64,000 bases of DNA from assembly GCA_003008705.1 (NCBI GenBank), contig PDUO01000036.1:533528-597527 (forward strand). The letters are read 5' to 3'. This DNA comes from Pezicula radicicola. Its lineage: Eukaryota > Ascomycota > Leotiomycetes > Helotiales > Dermateaceae. The notes below the pieces were generated by a model that was not told where the DNA came from, searched no databases, and saw only the letters and a list, made by a program, of their open reading frames with translations. The translations under genes and the position numbers were made by a program. Shown one piece after another: positions 46,157 through 59,021 of the stretch. Every line of letters starts with the position of its first letter. Positions within the stretch are counted from its first letter, which is position 1.

Positions 46157-47861
46157 ATGGCTCTGTCCGACCACCTCCAAAATATCAAGGTTAGTTGGTG
46201 GTGGTTGACGCTAGAATTGCTCATCATTTCTCTGTTTGTTTTCTTGACAACAACAATTCGCGCCTATCTTCGACTGCGACGATTTCCGGGCCCACCGCTG
46301 GCAGGATTGTCGAAGTTATGGCTTATACGATCAGTTTTAGGTGGAAAAATGCACTTGGACTTCGCTGAAGCTAGTTGGAAGTATGGTAAGTACACAATGT
46401 GACTCGCGATTTGAGATTTAAGCCGAGTTATTTATGTAGGTTCTCTGGTGCGGATCGCTCCCAATGATTTGGTTACCAATGATCTCGAATTGATGCGACG
46501 AATGCTAGCTGTCCGATCGCCGTATCGGCGGGGCCCTTGGTATATTGGTATGCGATTTGATCCACGTCATGACCATGTTGAGTCCCAAAGAAATGATGAT
46601 AAACACACTGAACTTCGAGCAAAGATGGCATCCGGTGTATGTATGAAGCCGTTAGATTTAATGGCGTTGATTGACAATTTATTAGTACTCTGGCAAAGAA
46701 GTTGTGGACCTTGAGAAGTCCATAGACATTGAGGTAGCCGCTTTAGTTCAGCTTGTTGATAAATACGCCTCTGCTAGTAAGCCGCTTGACTTTGCCCGCA
46801 AAGCACAATTTTTCGCGTTGGATGTCATCAGCTCGCTAGCTTATGGGAAACCATTTGGGTTTCTCACTGCTGATAACGATGTTCATGGGTATATCAAAGC
46901 CACGGAGGAGGTCATTGGAGCTGCAATGACAGTGACTGTTTACCCGTGGCTGAACTGGCTTCTATGTACGCGCATGTTAAAAGGGCTACTTCCATCGCCA
47001 GAGGATGAGATGGGTTTTGGCAAAGTGATGGGAATTACGAAGCAGGTTGTTGGGGAAAGATTCGGTCCAAACAAGAAAATCAGAGCCGATATGTTGGGAT
47101 CATTTGTGCAACACGGCTTAACGAAAGATGAAGCAGAGTCAGAGACCGTTTTTCAACTGTAATGTATCCACCGAAATTAGAAGAAACCGCTGGCTAACGT
47201 CTTGCAGTCTTGCAGGAGCAGACACAACAGCTACTGCAGTCCGAGCCACTTTCTTATATCTCGTCACTAGTTCTCGCGTTCTCTCCAAACTCCACACTGA
47301 AATATCTAATAATCAAATTTCGTCCCCTATTACAGACTCAGAGGCAAGGCATATGCCATATCTACAAGCAATAATTAAAGAAGGTCTCCGATTGTGGCCA
47401 CCAGTAGTTGGTCTCATGTCAAAAGAGACACCACCGGAAGGGGATAACTTCAACGGCATCTTCATTCCAGGAGGCACATCAATAGGCTGCAGCTTTTGGG
47501 GCATTTACAGAAACAAAATAATCTGGGGCGAGGATGCAAATGTGTTTAGACCCGAAAGATGGCTGGAAGGTTCGGCTGAAAAGATCAGAGAAAACGAACG
47601 TGCTTTGGAATTTATCTTCTCCTATGGAAAATATCGATGTCTAGGTCAGAACGTAGCATTAATGGAGTTGAACAAAATTTTTGTCGAGGTGAGAAGAGCA
47701 TGTCCGGTAATGATAAGTATCAGAAATTGACTCTAAGAATCTAGCTCTTGCGAAGGTTTGATTTCGCCATTGTGGATCCTACGAATCCTTGGAACTCAAG
47801 GTGCATCGGGGCTTTCGCACAGAAGGACATGTGGATGACGGTAACAAGAAGAGAGGCCTAA
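46157..47861 (+). CDS. cytochrome P450 monooxygenase (pisatin-demethylase-like)
   Basis: Microsomal P450 that would hydroxylate or demethylate a small molecule using O2 and electrons from P450 reductase. Five exons (46157-46385, 46440-46636, 46686-47158, 47208-47688, 47745-47861) join in phase to 498 residues, the usual length. An N-terminal membrane anchor (WWWLTLELLIISLFVFL, about 14-30) precedes the proline-rich hinge RFPGPPLAGL. The I-helix is AGADTTATA. The ExxR motif is EGLR (358-361), the PERW motif is present, and the heme loop FSYGKYRCLG has the cysteine ligand at residue 444. The early region (ASWKYGSLVRIAPNDLVTNDLELMRRML) is typical of pisatin-demethylase-like fungal P450s. All catalytic residues are present. 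It shares its promoter region with the methyltransferase. Substrate unknown. Confidence 0.93.
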
Positions 47862-49583
47862 TACTCGACATGAAATTTCAACGCATCTTCGCAACCACCA
47901 GCTTCGGCATACTAGTTTTGTTTTCTAGCTTTCTATTCTAGCTTTCTACGAGGAGAATATCAGTTATCTTATATTGTAGCCGACGGTGTTATTACCGTAT
48001 TTGATGATGATTCTCCTGATCTAACTGGTCTAACACCCTCTAGGCAAACTAGTGTGGTGGAAGCGTATACCTTGACTTCCCAGGCAGTTAGACTTCATTA
48101 GTACTACTGTACTAGATCATTTAAATGGATTTCGATTTTCTTAAGGAATGGAAGTTGCAGTTAGGCCATGGAGCAATGCCTGTCTCGTATTAATGCCATA
48201 GATATGTATACTTTTGCGACCTTGAGTAAAGTCAAATAATTAAAACAAGAAAATTTAACAAATGGTCTAGGTACTCGGAAATGACTGAAATGACGCCAAA
48301 TGTATACACCTTACCAAATTTAAAGGCCGTTATTCTATTCATGCGGAGTGATTAAGTTTAACCGAGAAAATACGTACGAATTCATGTAACGATATTAGGT
48401 ATACTACAATACTAACAATACGTTAAGATCAATACTCGCCGTATTATGCAAGTCTTGATCGCTTGCTCCCTATTAAGCGAGCGAAACTTAAAAGGTACCT
48501 TGTATCATTGCACTAAGCCTTTACCAGTTGCACTATTGTTGTAACATTTCTAATGACTTTATCTCTGGAATCAGATAAGTACTAGTAGGATGGAGCTTTG
48601 TAATACTCTAATTCGGCAACTGGAGTTCTCAAAGAAGCTAACGATCATGAGTTTGGCTACCAAAATTAAGGACCCCTCATCAATGTAAAACACACTATCA
48701 CTGTAAACTACCTACAATAATTATGCGACGACAACATAAAGAAACATAAACTTCACGAATGAAGTTGTCACCCTTACTTCCTGCCCAAGACTAGGGTACA
48801 GGACTTTAAAATCGTAATCTACTATTGAAAAAATATGTCAACTAAGTTCTGTTTTTGTTCATTCTTTTAGTGTCTTAAATCCGTTGATGGAACTTAAAGA
48901 AGCTCACCTTCATATGCTTACGTAAAATAAGAATATGTAGGGTAACCAGAAAGTTGTTGAACTGCTGGTATGTCAGATCGTTGGGCCTGCATTTCTGCAA
49001 GGAGTTGTTGCAGGGATGCTCTCAAAGTTAACTACAGCATTTCAGCGCAAGCCATCCAGCTACCAAACTTTAGCATTGAAATGAACAGAAGATTAATTCG
49101 GCCAAGAACTGCTGGTTGATAAAGACACAATTGTCTGTCGTGATTCTTACGTTTATTTCGCAATATAAGAGTGCACTTCGAGAGAGAGACATATGTATAA
49201 TCTGAAATTCAAAGTCTAAACACAGAACCAATCAGTATTTACTATTATTCTTACTATAAAAAGGCTCGCTAACGTTCATCTAATCATTTACTTTGTACGC
49301 TACCTACTAACACTTTACGCAATAGTATATCTAACTCAAATTTGAAGTATCTAACCAAAGTTTAGAACTGTATTCTGCATAAGGTTGTGCGCGATCTAAC
49401 TTTATGAAAGTTTATTATTTAACTTCTTGTACTATATGAAAGTTTATTATTTAGCTTCTTGTACTACCACAGGTTGAGATACTGTTATATACTTGAAGAA
49501 TATAGTTCTCAGTGCTACCTTACACACAATGTTCGAGCCTCTTCACAAGTACACGACTTCGAGTGCTACTTCACCGTCACATC
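47862..49583. other. gene-free gap inside the cluster
   Basis: 1.7 kb without a coding frame, AT-rich, between the P450 and the ATP-grasp gene. A 32-bp perfect-length tandem duplication lies at 49403-49466, listed separately. The last 150 bp should be the promoter and leader of the ATP-grasp gene. Confidence 0.55.
49403..49466 (+). repeat. 32-bp tandem duplication
   Basis: Two adjacent 32-bp units (49403-49434 and 49435-49466) differ at a single position (AACTTC versus AGCTTC). They lie about 120 bp upstream of the ATP-grasp gene start, so they could affect its promoter. Confidence 0.85.
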
Positions 49584-51222
49584 ATGCCACGAACAAATTT
49601 CCTCCAACAGGTTTCCCTCTATGCACCAAATAGTGTGAAAAATGCCAACGAAATTGACAAAAACATATATATCGAGGAGTTGAAACAGTTTCGTCAAGAT
49701 CTCGAGGAATCCTGCCACATATGGCCAGAAGGGATCCCCATGGCAGGTAGTCCACTTCCTGTGTTGGTCCCAAAGCATTTCAACCCAAACCTCGAGAATC
49801 TCGGGGACATCCTATGTCGGGCCATAACAAACATCATTGGTAGATGGTGGACAGATTCAGTAGCACGATTTCCCGAGAGAATGCCTCTTCTGTCCCAAGA
49901 AGAGGCTGTCTTGCGAGTAAGTGTCAAAAGAATATCAGATAGTTCTCATCATAACACGTTTAACAAATTAATAGTGGATTGATGGCCCGGGAAAAGAATT
50001 TGTCCCATCTTTTGAGTCGCAGAAAGGAGCATGGAGGCCTGATTTCCTCTTCAAGAGTGTCGACGAGGCAGAAGGGAGTGGCCAAGTCAGTGGAGAGGCA
50101 TTTGTTCACGAACCTCCTTTGCAAATCTGCGAAATCAACGCCAGATTTGCCTTCAATGCTTTCTTCATTTGTGCATTCTCTAATGAAGTTCTCCGGAAAC
50201 GTGGGTTACCTGACAGAAGCCTAGCATCGCGTATTGACCCAGAAGAAGTGTGTTTTCCTTCCGCTTGTCAATGGCAACTACTAATTAATTTATATTGGTA
50301 GATATTCAGCGCTTATGAGAACATGATCGACATTAGTAAGCCTTTGCATTTGCTCAAAGGTACTGAGCATGGATTGGACATCCATTTGTTTTACGAGTAC
50401 TTACGAAAGCGACGTGGGATTGCCGTAAGATTTATCAAGCCCGCAGATTTACGTCTTATTCCAGATCCTACATCACGCTCTGGCTTTAAGCTCTACTGTA
50501 TTTCTGAAAATCCTCAGTACTATGAGTATGGTAGTCAGCTTCCTGCTGATATGGTAATTTCTTCAGCCAACGAAATTCTCGAAGAAATTCATCAAGTCGC
50601 ATTGGAGCTTCATCAGCGAGAGTTGAAAGACCTGGGCTTGGAAATGTTAAAAGCACTTGCGCCAATATGCTTCAATGACCTGCGAGCTATATACTTAGTT
50701 CATGATAAGAGGATGCTGGGTATCGTGCTACAAGAACTTGATTCTCTGGTTCATGAGCACCGAGTGATTGACGCTGAAGAAGCAGAAATTCTGCGTCGTG
50801 GAATCGTGCCTACCATTCTGCCTGGTTCCCTTGAGATGCTTGAATTACTGCGCAGATCAAAACTTGGGCTGGAGGCAAAGGAGAACTACCTTCTCAAACC
50901 TGTTGGGAGTGGTAAAGGAGCAGGGTTTGTATTTGGGTCGGATGTAATCCAGGATGAATGGATTCAGTCTCTGGAGCGGCTGACCATGCAAAATGTGGTA
51001 GGGCCACTTTATGTGGTACAAGAAGTGATCAAACAACCAAAGTTCGAAGTATTCATCCCACAGGAGGAGACGAGATCTGATCTTCTTCGCCATTATTTTG
51101 TTGGAACATTCATGATGGTCAATGGGAAGTATCTTGGGATACCACCTTGGAGAACAAGCAAGGCGAGAATTTGTGCGGTTAGCCATGGTGGAGCTTGGAT
51201 TTCTAGTCTGGAATCTCTATAG
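49584..51222 (+). CDS. putative ATP-grasp-type ligase
   Basis: Three exons (49584-49916, 49975-50247, 50302-51222) join in phase to 508 residues. The start at 49584 is the first ATG of the frame in good context. The upstream 24 codons of the open frame begin at a non-ATG codon. Suggestive motifs: LQICEINARFAFNAFF (about 158-175), like the glutamate/asparagine block of ATP-grasp enzymes; LLKPVGSGKGAGFVFG (about 398-414), a lysine plus glycine-rich loop as in ATP-grasp nucleotide-binding lids; YVVQEVIKQP followed by GTFMMVNGKYLG, like the QE...R/K and metal-binding strands. The family would form an amide or ester bond through an acyl-phosphate. It sits directly upstream of the PaaK-like enzyme in the same orientation. 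The exact family is not recognised; glutathionylspermidine-synthase-like folds are one alternative. Confidence 0.6.
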
Positions 51223-51712
51223 AGTGAATAGCAGATAAGTTTGGCTTGGTCTTCTTTGCGTCAATCTTTGAACGTCGTGGTATGTTCGGCAAAGGTGATT
51301 GTAACGCATTTCTGTGGTATAGATTTCTTGTAGCTGCCGTATCTGGAGAATAAAGCTACAGCATTAGTGAAAAGCGGGAGTACTAGGCAGATTGTTGAGG
51401 GATTCCTCGGAATCACGGGAGATGCATGTGCGGGACCGATCACTAAGTAATCGAACGCTCTGAACTTAATACTCGATTGCTGATCACAAATACTCCTGCC
51501 CAGAGAGATGAACTACTTTAGTCGTATCCTAGCCGTGCGGAGAGTTTGGGTTCATTCAGAATTCCTCATACTAGTCTACATTTGACGTATCATATGGACC
51601 GAAACTCAACGAGTATCGTACTATAGTCAAATGCTGATGGTGATAAATCATTGGATTTTTCTCATCCTCGTGAGACTGGCTTCGTTGTGATTAGTCGGCG
51701 CAATATAACAAG
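51223..51712. promoter_or_regulatory. short intergenic region upstream of PaaK-like gene
   Basis: 490 bp between two co-directional cluster genes. No coding frame is believable. It should contain the 3' UTR of the ATP-grasp gene and the promoter of the PaaK-like gene. Confidence 0.4.
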
Positions 51713-53421
51713 ATGCTATCTTTTATACTACAGAAAGTCCTTGATTTGTCGAGTGTCCCGGGTAAGTTAGAACGATCATCGCCGAAAGATCATGTCAGCC
51801 AGAGGAATTTGCTAATTTTCGCATTTTCGCAGTTTCTGCGAGAAAGCAAAACTTGGACCTGCCCTCTACACCTTACAGTTCCAAGGATGACAATTCATTC
51901 TCTATCGAAGACATCGCTGTTGTTGCGAGGAAGCACCCATTTTACAGCTCAAACCATGTGTATCCACCCAGGCCGGAGGCGACTGCCATGATATCTTGTG
52001 CATCTTCTCGAGCAACTTCTCCAGAGGACATCACTCGCATTCTTTCACAATTTCCAATCATTCATCGGGATGATATGTAAGTAGACTAAGCATGCTATCA
52101 ATATGTACTATACAATCATAGCCTTAAGCTGACGAAAAGCTAGCTACAAACAAGTAGCAAGACTTGTGGATGACACACACGCGGATAACACCTTTCGACA
52201 TGCGACGTATATTAGTTTAACTGGTGGGGGAGGAGGCTTCAATGATATGCTAGCCTTTTTCACTGACATCCAAGAAAATCGAATGCAGCGAGCAGCATGC
52301 TCACGGCTTATGCGCAATTGTGGCCTTTTAAGTGAAAAGGACTGTGTACTATCCATGCACACATCTGGGAAACTCTACCGGTCTGCACCCCCAGAGGTAC
52401 AATGAGAAGTCAAGCAGGACTAACTTATTTTAGAGCCCTTGAACTTACTACAGAGCTAGTAGAGGGTGCCGGTGCATCGTTATTACCAGCAGGTCATCTC
52501 GCTACGCCTGAAGAGATTCTGATAATTTGCCGAACCTTCCACCCCACAGTCATCTCAGGAGATGCGAGCCAGATTATCAGGTTGGCTGCTCACATTGAGA
52601 TTGTGGGACTTACTGAGGAACTCGGAATCAAAAAGGTACTTTTTACCTCGGAGCCATTAACTCGATCTCAAAGGGCCTACCTGACCCGTGTCTTCGGCGA
52701 TGTAGAATTTATATCAATATTTGCTAGTGCCGAAATGGGACCTTGGGCTGTCAGCAATTATTCAGTTATCAGTCCGCCTCCTGATGATGAGACAGTGGAT
52801 TTCATCTTTGACTTGAGAAACATGGTTGTCGAGGTTCTCCCGATGGACTTCAAGCTAACACCGGAGACCTGTAATTTTCCATGCAAGTTCGAAGATGAAG
52901 GAAAGGCCGGACTCTTGGCAGTAACATCATTACAACGTCTCCGCCATCCGCTCATCAGATATTTGATTGGTGATATTGGATCTGTTCACACGATTCCGGA
53001 GGCATCCAAGGAATTGATTAAGCGAGACACAGAGCACCTCCGAATTTTGCGACTTTATGGTCGAGATACCCGCCGCTCATTCAAATGGTTCGGCGACTAC
53101 TTCGATCTCGGAATTCTGCACAAGAGCATGCTGAATACCAGCTGGGGGGTGCTGAAATGGCAAGTCATTCTAGATAAGGACCCCATTGATAAAATTAGCG
53201 ATACATTAGAAGTACGAGTATTACGAGGGACTGGGCGATCAACAGAACCCACCTCGATGATTCTACAAGATGATGAGTTGCTTGAGGCGTTGAAAACTCA
53301 TTTCTGTGTTGATAAAGTCAGTGTAGACATGTTCCAAGTTAAATTTGTAAACTCCGAAGGCTTTGTTCGAAGTAGGACTGGGAACAAAGTAATTGCCTTT
53401 GTAGATCAGAGGAAAGATTAG
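51713..53421 (+). CDS. PaaK-like adenylate-forming enzyme
   Basis: Four exons (51713-51761, 51833-52076, 52144-52380, 52434-53421) join in phase to 505 residues. It belongs to the acyl-adenylate superfamily, nearest to phenylacetate-CoA-ligase (PaaK)-like proteins. Visible motifs are the AMP-binding loop SLTGGGGGFND (about 119-129), ASAEMGPWAVSN in the A5 position, and HPLIRYLIGDIGSV, the aspartate-containing A7-like motif (RYxxGD) that binds ribose. A carboxylate would be activated as AMP ester and passed to CoA, an amine or a partner protein. No carrier-protein domain is attached and no NRPS is nearby, so the product is probably handed to another enzyme, perhaps the neighbouring ATP-grasp protein. 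The stretch 52402-52433 looks like coding but is intron in this model. Confidence 0.75.
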
Positions 53422-53747
53422 AAACGATACTTAGGGATCGTATGTCGTACTTCTTTCTATGCCATGTATATTATTGACAGCCATGTAAAAAAAAAGACGA
53501 AAACCACTTATCACACCTTGCAAACATATAACCACGCTGATGCCAAGTACGAATTCAATAGCTATTTGCTTGGCGCTCTAAATCTCAAAACTCACGTCGA
53601 GAATGGACTTGGGTGAAGGTAGAGGCTACATATACAACAAAGTTTGCGTTAAAACAAGAGAAAATCAAAATATTTCACTATTAGATTCTGGAGAAATAGT
53701 GTACAGTAATCTCTAAAAACCCCAAATGAAGGATCTAGTTGCTGTCC
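53422..53747. other. 3' flanks of two converging cluster genes
   Basis: 326 bp between the PaaK-like stop (+) and the ABC transporter stop (-). A poly-A run lies at about 53489-53499, and nothing else is recognisable. Confidence 0.5.
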
Positions 53748-56700
53748 TCACACACAACCATCGCTTAAGATTGACACCCTCAGAGCTTGTCTATCCCCAC
53801 TTTCTTGTACCATTTCTGCAAAAATACCGCCTTCACTCTTACAGTATAACTCTCTAGGTGTTCCAAACTCCGCTAATTTCCCGTCGTCGATGACCAGAAT
53901 TTTATCAAAATCTACGATAGTACTGAGACGGTGGGCAATGACTATTAGTGTGCCTGTACGTGAAATCAGTCTTAGCCTGATTCTCATGAACGAGAGAGCG
54001 TAATACTAGTAGCAAAAGGAACGGATATGCAGTTAGCAGCAGGAGAACTTACTGTCGCAGAATTCCTCCCTAATACTCTTTTGGATTATAGCATCTGTAG
54101 CAATATCAACAGCACTTGTAGCCTCATCTAAGACCATTATTTTTGGTCGGGCAATAATGGCTCTCGCAAGACATATTAACTGCCGTTGGCCTTGTGAAAT
54201 GTTGCGTCCCCCCTCAGTGATGGGAGCACCCAAGTTTTCCAAAGGATTCTTCTTAGTATTTGCGGTTGTGGGGCTTGGGTAGGTCTCTACTTCCGAATCG
54301 GTATCCTGCATGAGGCCAACCCGTTGCAAAGCTTCTCTCAGCTCAAAGTCAGTGTGCCTATCGAAGGGATCCAAATTACTCCTCAAAGTGCCAGAGAAAA
54401 GCACTGGATCTTGTGGGACAATAGCCAGTCGACTACGTAGGTCGTCAAGTTTTATCTTACTAATATCTAAGCCATCAATAGTAATAACACCTTCCCTAGC
54501 TTCCAGGCAGCGAAAGAGTGCGAGAGTAAGCGACGATTTACCGGCACCCGTTCGACCTACAATTCCCACACGTTCATTGCGTTCTACTCGGAATGAAAGG
54601 CCCTTAAGTACTGGAGGAAGCTCAGGGCTGTAGCTTAAAACTAGGTTAGAAACCTCGAGTCGACCTTCGAATGGCCATGCTGCTGGGGGCGAGATTCCTA
54701 ACTGTGATTCAGTAAGGAGCTTAGTGTATTCTAAGACACGCTCTGCTGAATTCATGTTCATCTCCATGTCGGTGTAGTGTCTAATTGCCCATACTACAGA
54801 AACTGTGAATTCCAAAGTAAATGCCAAGGCAAATCCTGCTAATGAAGCATCTATGGCCTTAGCTGAGATAACAAAGGCTGCTATTGAGGTCGAAAACAGT
54901 GCCCCAACAATAGACATACGGAATCCCATCCATCGGTTAAAGAGCCACAGATGCCAGAACGCAATAGCATGATCATCGATTTTCTTATACATGCGGGAAA
55001 TATAGACTTGTGACTTGTCGAAAGCACGGATAGTACCAACTCCAGGTATATTCGAGCTAAATAACTCGAGCACTGGTGACTTCGCATTTGACTCGAGGCG
55101 TTTAACCTCGCGAGCACCAGCAAGGTAACGAGTAGCGAAGTGATAGCAGATCAAGAGAAATAGTAGTACTACGATGACACTATAAGGAGATACAATTATA
55201 CTAAAGTAATCAGCAACTGAAGAAAGACGAACTGTTTGGAGGATATCACTCACCCTGGTATAATCACTCCAACTAGATCAAACAAGCTCTCAGCACCATA
55301 GGCAATGCCATTCGCTAAACGTGAATCAACAACGTTGAAGTCTGCGGTGAACCGATTTAGGATCTGCCCTAGCGGCACAGTATCAATCCATCTTAGAGGG
55401 GTCCTTAGAACAATAAAATTCAGCCTCTCAAAAAGAGTTCTTGATGCTCTGATAGATCCAGTATAAATATACGCAAATCGGAGGGTTCCCAGGAGACATC
55501 CGAGAAGAGAAAGACCGATATAGCCAGTAAGATAGTGCTTTAGCATCCTCGAATTTACCGGTTCTAAATCAAGTGTTGCGACAGTATTCCGATAGTCATA
55601 AGCGAATACAGAGGTCATGCTCGGATTGGTGTTGCTACTGCTTGTCCAGAGACGAAGGACCCATGAACTTCCTATGAAATCAACCTGTTAGTCACGACCG
55701 CTGAATTCAAGAGTCTTATGCTGCAGTAGGCAACTTACCTAGAGTAACACCCATCTGAACTGAAAATATCATCAAAGCAACTAGCCAGAATCGCCAACCC
55801 CCCGTAGAATTCAAATACTCAACATAAACAGCTCTCTTGATAGCTCCCTGGTGATGACTCTCGGCTTTAATAAACCGTTTTGCCACAGCTCTTGAACTTG
55901 GCTCACCCAGTTGCTGACGCCCAAGTTGCTCATCGTCAACAGCCCCAAAATTCTCACTACGCTCGTCGCCATCCTTTCGAAATAGGTCAGCGTCTTCGGG
56001 CATCAAGAGCTTCGTTTGAATATAATCCCGCTCGTTTTCATCTACTAAGATAGTATTATAAGTTCCCCCTTCTCCCAATTCAACAATATACTTCGCCTTG
56101 GATCTGCACAGCGCAACATGGTGCGTGGCGAGGATACGGGTCCTCCCAGCGCCAAGTTCTCCAGCCAAACCCTGTTCAAATATATGTCTTCCAACATGTG
56201 CATCTACAGCACTCAAGATATCGTCAAGTACTAAAACCCCCGCTCTTGAATAAAGTGCGCGGGCAAAGGCAATACGCCAACGTTGGCCACCGCTAAGATT
56301 AATGCCATTAGCACCAATCTCAGTGGAGTCCCCATCAGGAAGAATATCCAGATCTTTTGACAAAGCGCAAACATCAACCGTCTTTTTATAGCGTTTTGGT
56401 ATATACGGAAGCCCAAATAAAACATTATCTCGAATGCTTCCTGCCTCAATCCATGGAGTTTGAGCAACGAAGGCAACGGATGATGGTATAATCCAAGTGT
56501 CTGCAGTGGCATGGTCATCGTACTGCTCCTGTAGTTTTGGCCGTTCAGGTACGTTAATATTTCCAGCAAGCAGATCGATTTCTCCAACAATAGAGGCGAG
56601 CAAGAGACTTTTTCCGGTGCCAGTCTTACCACAAACTACGCTAAGTTCCTTTTCTGGAAAAGATAGACTGAGATTATGCAAGATGTAGCGTGCGTCGTCT

Positions 56701-58688
56701 TTAATATTATTGTCGTCAGATGGCCAAGCTACAGAGGCATCGGTGAATGAGATAGTTGGAGATTTTCGCATACTTAGGACAGGAATCATCTCTGGGGCAT
56801 GTAAATATTCGTCGATGCGTCCAATGGAAATCCATGCATCAACAAGATCAGTGGTGAGCTCTGGAAGTACTGCCAAAGTAATTTCAAGCTGCCTAAAGAC
56901 TCCAATGGAGGTGAAAGCAATCGAGGGACTCAAGTCTCCATGTATTACTGCGTAAACTGCAAGAGACGTGGCTCCAGCTAGAACCGGACCAGCGATCCAG
57001 CAGAACAGAAGCATTGTGTCGCAAAGAAATACTTTCCACTGTTGGGACAACTCCGTATTTCTTAGTGTTGTAATTCTTGCTTGCCAATGATCTTCCATGG
57101 CAGAGACCTTAATCTGTCGAATTCCACGTAGAGCTTCGGTGACCACTGCAACCTTCGTATCACGGACTTTCATTAGTCGCTCTTGTGCTGCCAAATATTT
57201 CCTAGAAAAATAGAGATTGATGGGGAGAGTAACTGCCATAGCCCCAAGACCGGCCAGCAGACTCTTCCATCCAATTAGTGTTACCAGAAATGCGATGGCG
57301 GCCATTACTTTGAAAAGACTCCCCGGGATGTAATTAATATATGAGCCAAAATCGGAGACGCGTGACGTATCAACTCCAATCAAGTTTACCGTGGATTGGT
57401 GACTTTCTTGAGGCGTTGCTTTGTCCTCATGGTCTTCTTCAGGCTGCTGTGGTTTAGTAACAATAGTCTCGTCATCCACTTCAATTAACCTCCCCATCCT
57501 AGAATCGTTTGCACCTTCTTTCTCAGCCGTTCTTCGGGGAGTATTGACCACATTCTTTCTTCGCATTGATTTTTCGAAGATAAGAGCTGAGAGTTGTGCT
57601 CTGAGAGGGATAGCTATATTTGACCATGAAACCCAGAGCAACCAGCTTTCGATCCATGCAGCTAACGCTACCACGATACCTAATGCCAAAACCCAGAACC
57701 AGGCTTCATTGCCAACATATTTTCCTGCTCCGCGGGTCTCCAAAACTCTGAGGATATGAAATAGAACGAAAGGCGGTGCAAAATTCAGGATCGCTTGCAA
57801 TAGAGCTAACAGCCACTGTTTTGTTAGCGGCCATTTATATCCTAGAATAATGTTGATCCAAAGAGCATGAGATTGGTTCAAGCACTTCCAGGCTTCGCTG
57901 AGTTCTTTTGAGCGTACTTTGTGACCCAGTCGTGGCAAGTCATCTTGAGTAAGAGTCCTCTCGGCAGCTAGAATGAGTAGATGCTCGCACCACGCAAAGC
58001 TGTACCGAGATAATGCTGATCCTGTGTACATGCCATCAATTGGTTTGCCGTCTTTGAAAATTACTGGCCGACGCGGAATAGAGAGCTGAGCAATCCAGGA
58101 TAACACAGGAAGAACGAACAAACTAGTGCGTAAGAGCAACAACGAGACTCGACCAATCTCATATGTCTGATGCGACAGGATTCCATCTCCTAAGAAAGTC
58201 ACGATAAAGATTGTGCCACAAGATATTGAAGCAAAAGCACCCAGGTTGTAAGCTTTCACAGTGTCATTCTCAAACAAGATAATGAAGGAATGGCTAAGGA
58301 GGAGAAACTGATGTCGTTAGTGGATTGGAATTTAGTCTGGTGGAATTTAACATACCCACGAGCCTACGTTCAACCAATGTCCTACTACATAGTCTGTCGG
58401 ACTATGTTTAAGGATATCTAGTATCCCCAAAATGATAGCTGTTCCTAAGCCGGCTCCTGACAGTATACAAATAAGAACTTTGCTGATGATTGCCGAGTAT
58501 TCTGCTGTCGTTGCTTCGGTTGCAATCCCATCTTTGTCCTCATAGATTGTTGACGATAACTTCCTCTTCTTGTATAGGCTGCATGTAAGATTGAAGATGG
58601 CAGGGATTGAGCATAAAGCTACCAGCGCAACGCCAACTGCACTGACAACTGTTGGTATAACTCCGTGAGGTACTATTTCAAATTCCAT
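53748..58688 (-). CDS. ABC transporter, ABCC/MRP subfamily
   Basis: Full-length ABCC exporter, plasma-membrane or vacuolar, pumping conjugates or toxins with ATP. Five exons (58688-58356, 58307-55739, 55671-55254, 55200-54053, 53953-53748) join in phase to 1557 residues. Order: an extra N-terminal TM block (TMD0), linker, TMD1, NBD1, TMD2, NBD2. NBD1 has Walker A CGKTGTGKSLL (about 673), signature LSGGQRWRIAFARAL (about 780) and Walker B VLVLDDILSAVD. NBD2 has Walker A VGRTGAGKSSL (about 1320), signature ISQGQRQLICLARAI (about 1438), Walker B IMVLDEATSAVD and H-loop IAHRL. NBD1 has D in place of the catalytic glutamate after Walker B, as is usual for the degenerate site of ABCC proteins. The start at 58688 precedes the first TM helix. 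Likely exports or gives resistance to the cluster product. Confidence 0.93.
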
Positions 58689-59021
58689 CTCTGCAGTTAA
58701 TTGAACGTCAAGTTGCTCGTTATTTTTTATTTTTTTATTTCTTGGTACAACTCTTATTTGAAAAGTCTGCAATCCTAGGGACTGCGCCCTTAAGCCTTTG
58801 GAACGCTGCTGAGAAGTCCGTTCCTATTAACCTTAGGAGGTCTATACTCATAGCAAAAGCTTTGGGGCTCATGGTTGAGTTTACTGGTAGGGAAATAGGT
58901 TCACATTTCTCGTTTGATGAATTACGCCCTTGAACTTAAATTGATGGTGCTCGACTGGCCCCTAAACACTGTCTTGCCGATCCATCGGTTTACACCTAAT
59001 TTTGTAGAGAATTCGAATTCC
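58689..59021. promoter_or_regulatory. divergent promoter, ABC transporter / dioxygenase
   Basis: 330 bp separate the transporter start (-) from the modelled dioxygenase start (+), so both promoters must fit here. A 60-codon frame at 58742-58933 has some protein character, but its only support is openness and it is left out. Co-regulation of exporter and tailoring enzyme from one region would be expected in a cluster. Confidence 0.5.

Noticed and set aside
52402..52433. ATG start for the PaaK-like gene at 52402
   Set aside because: The residues before 52434 are intron sequence in the phase-consistent four-exon model. Upstream exons carry the AMP-binding loop, so a start here would remove it.
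58742..58933. 63-codon plus-strand frame upstream of the dioxygenase
   Set aside because: It begins at a non-ATG codon, overlaps the exporter's promoter, and cannot be spliced in frame to the dioxygenase exons in an obvious way.
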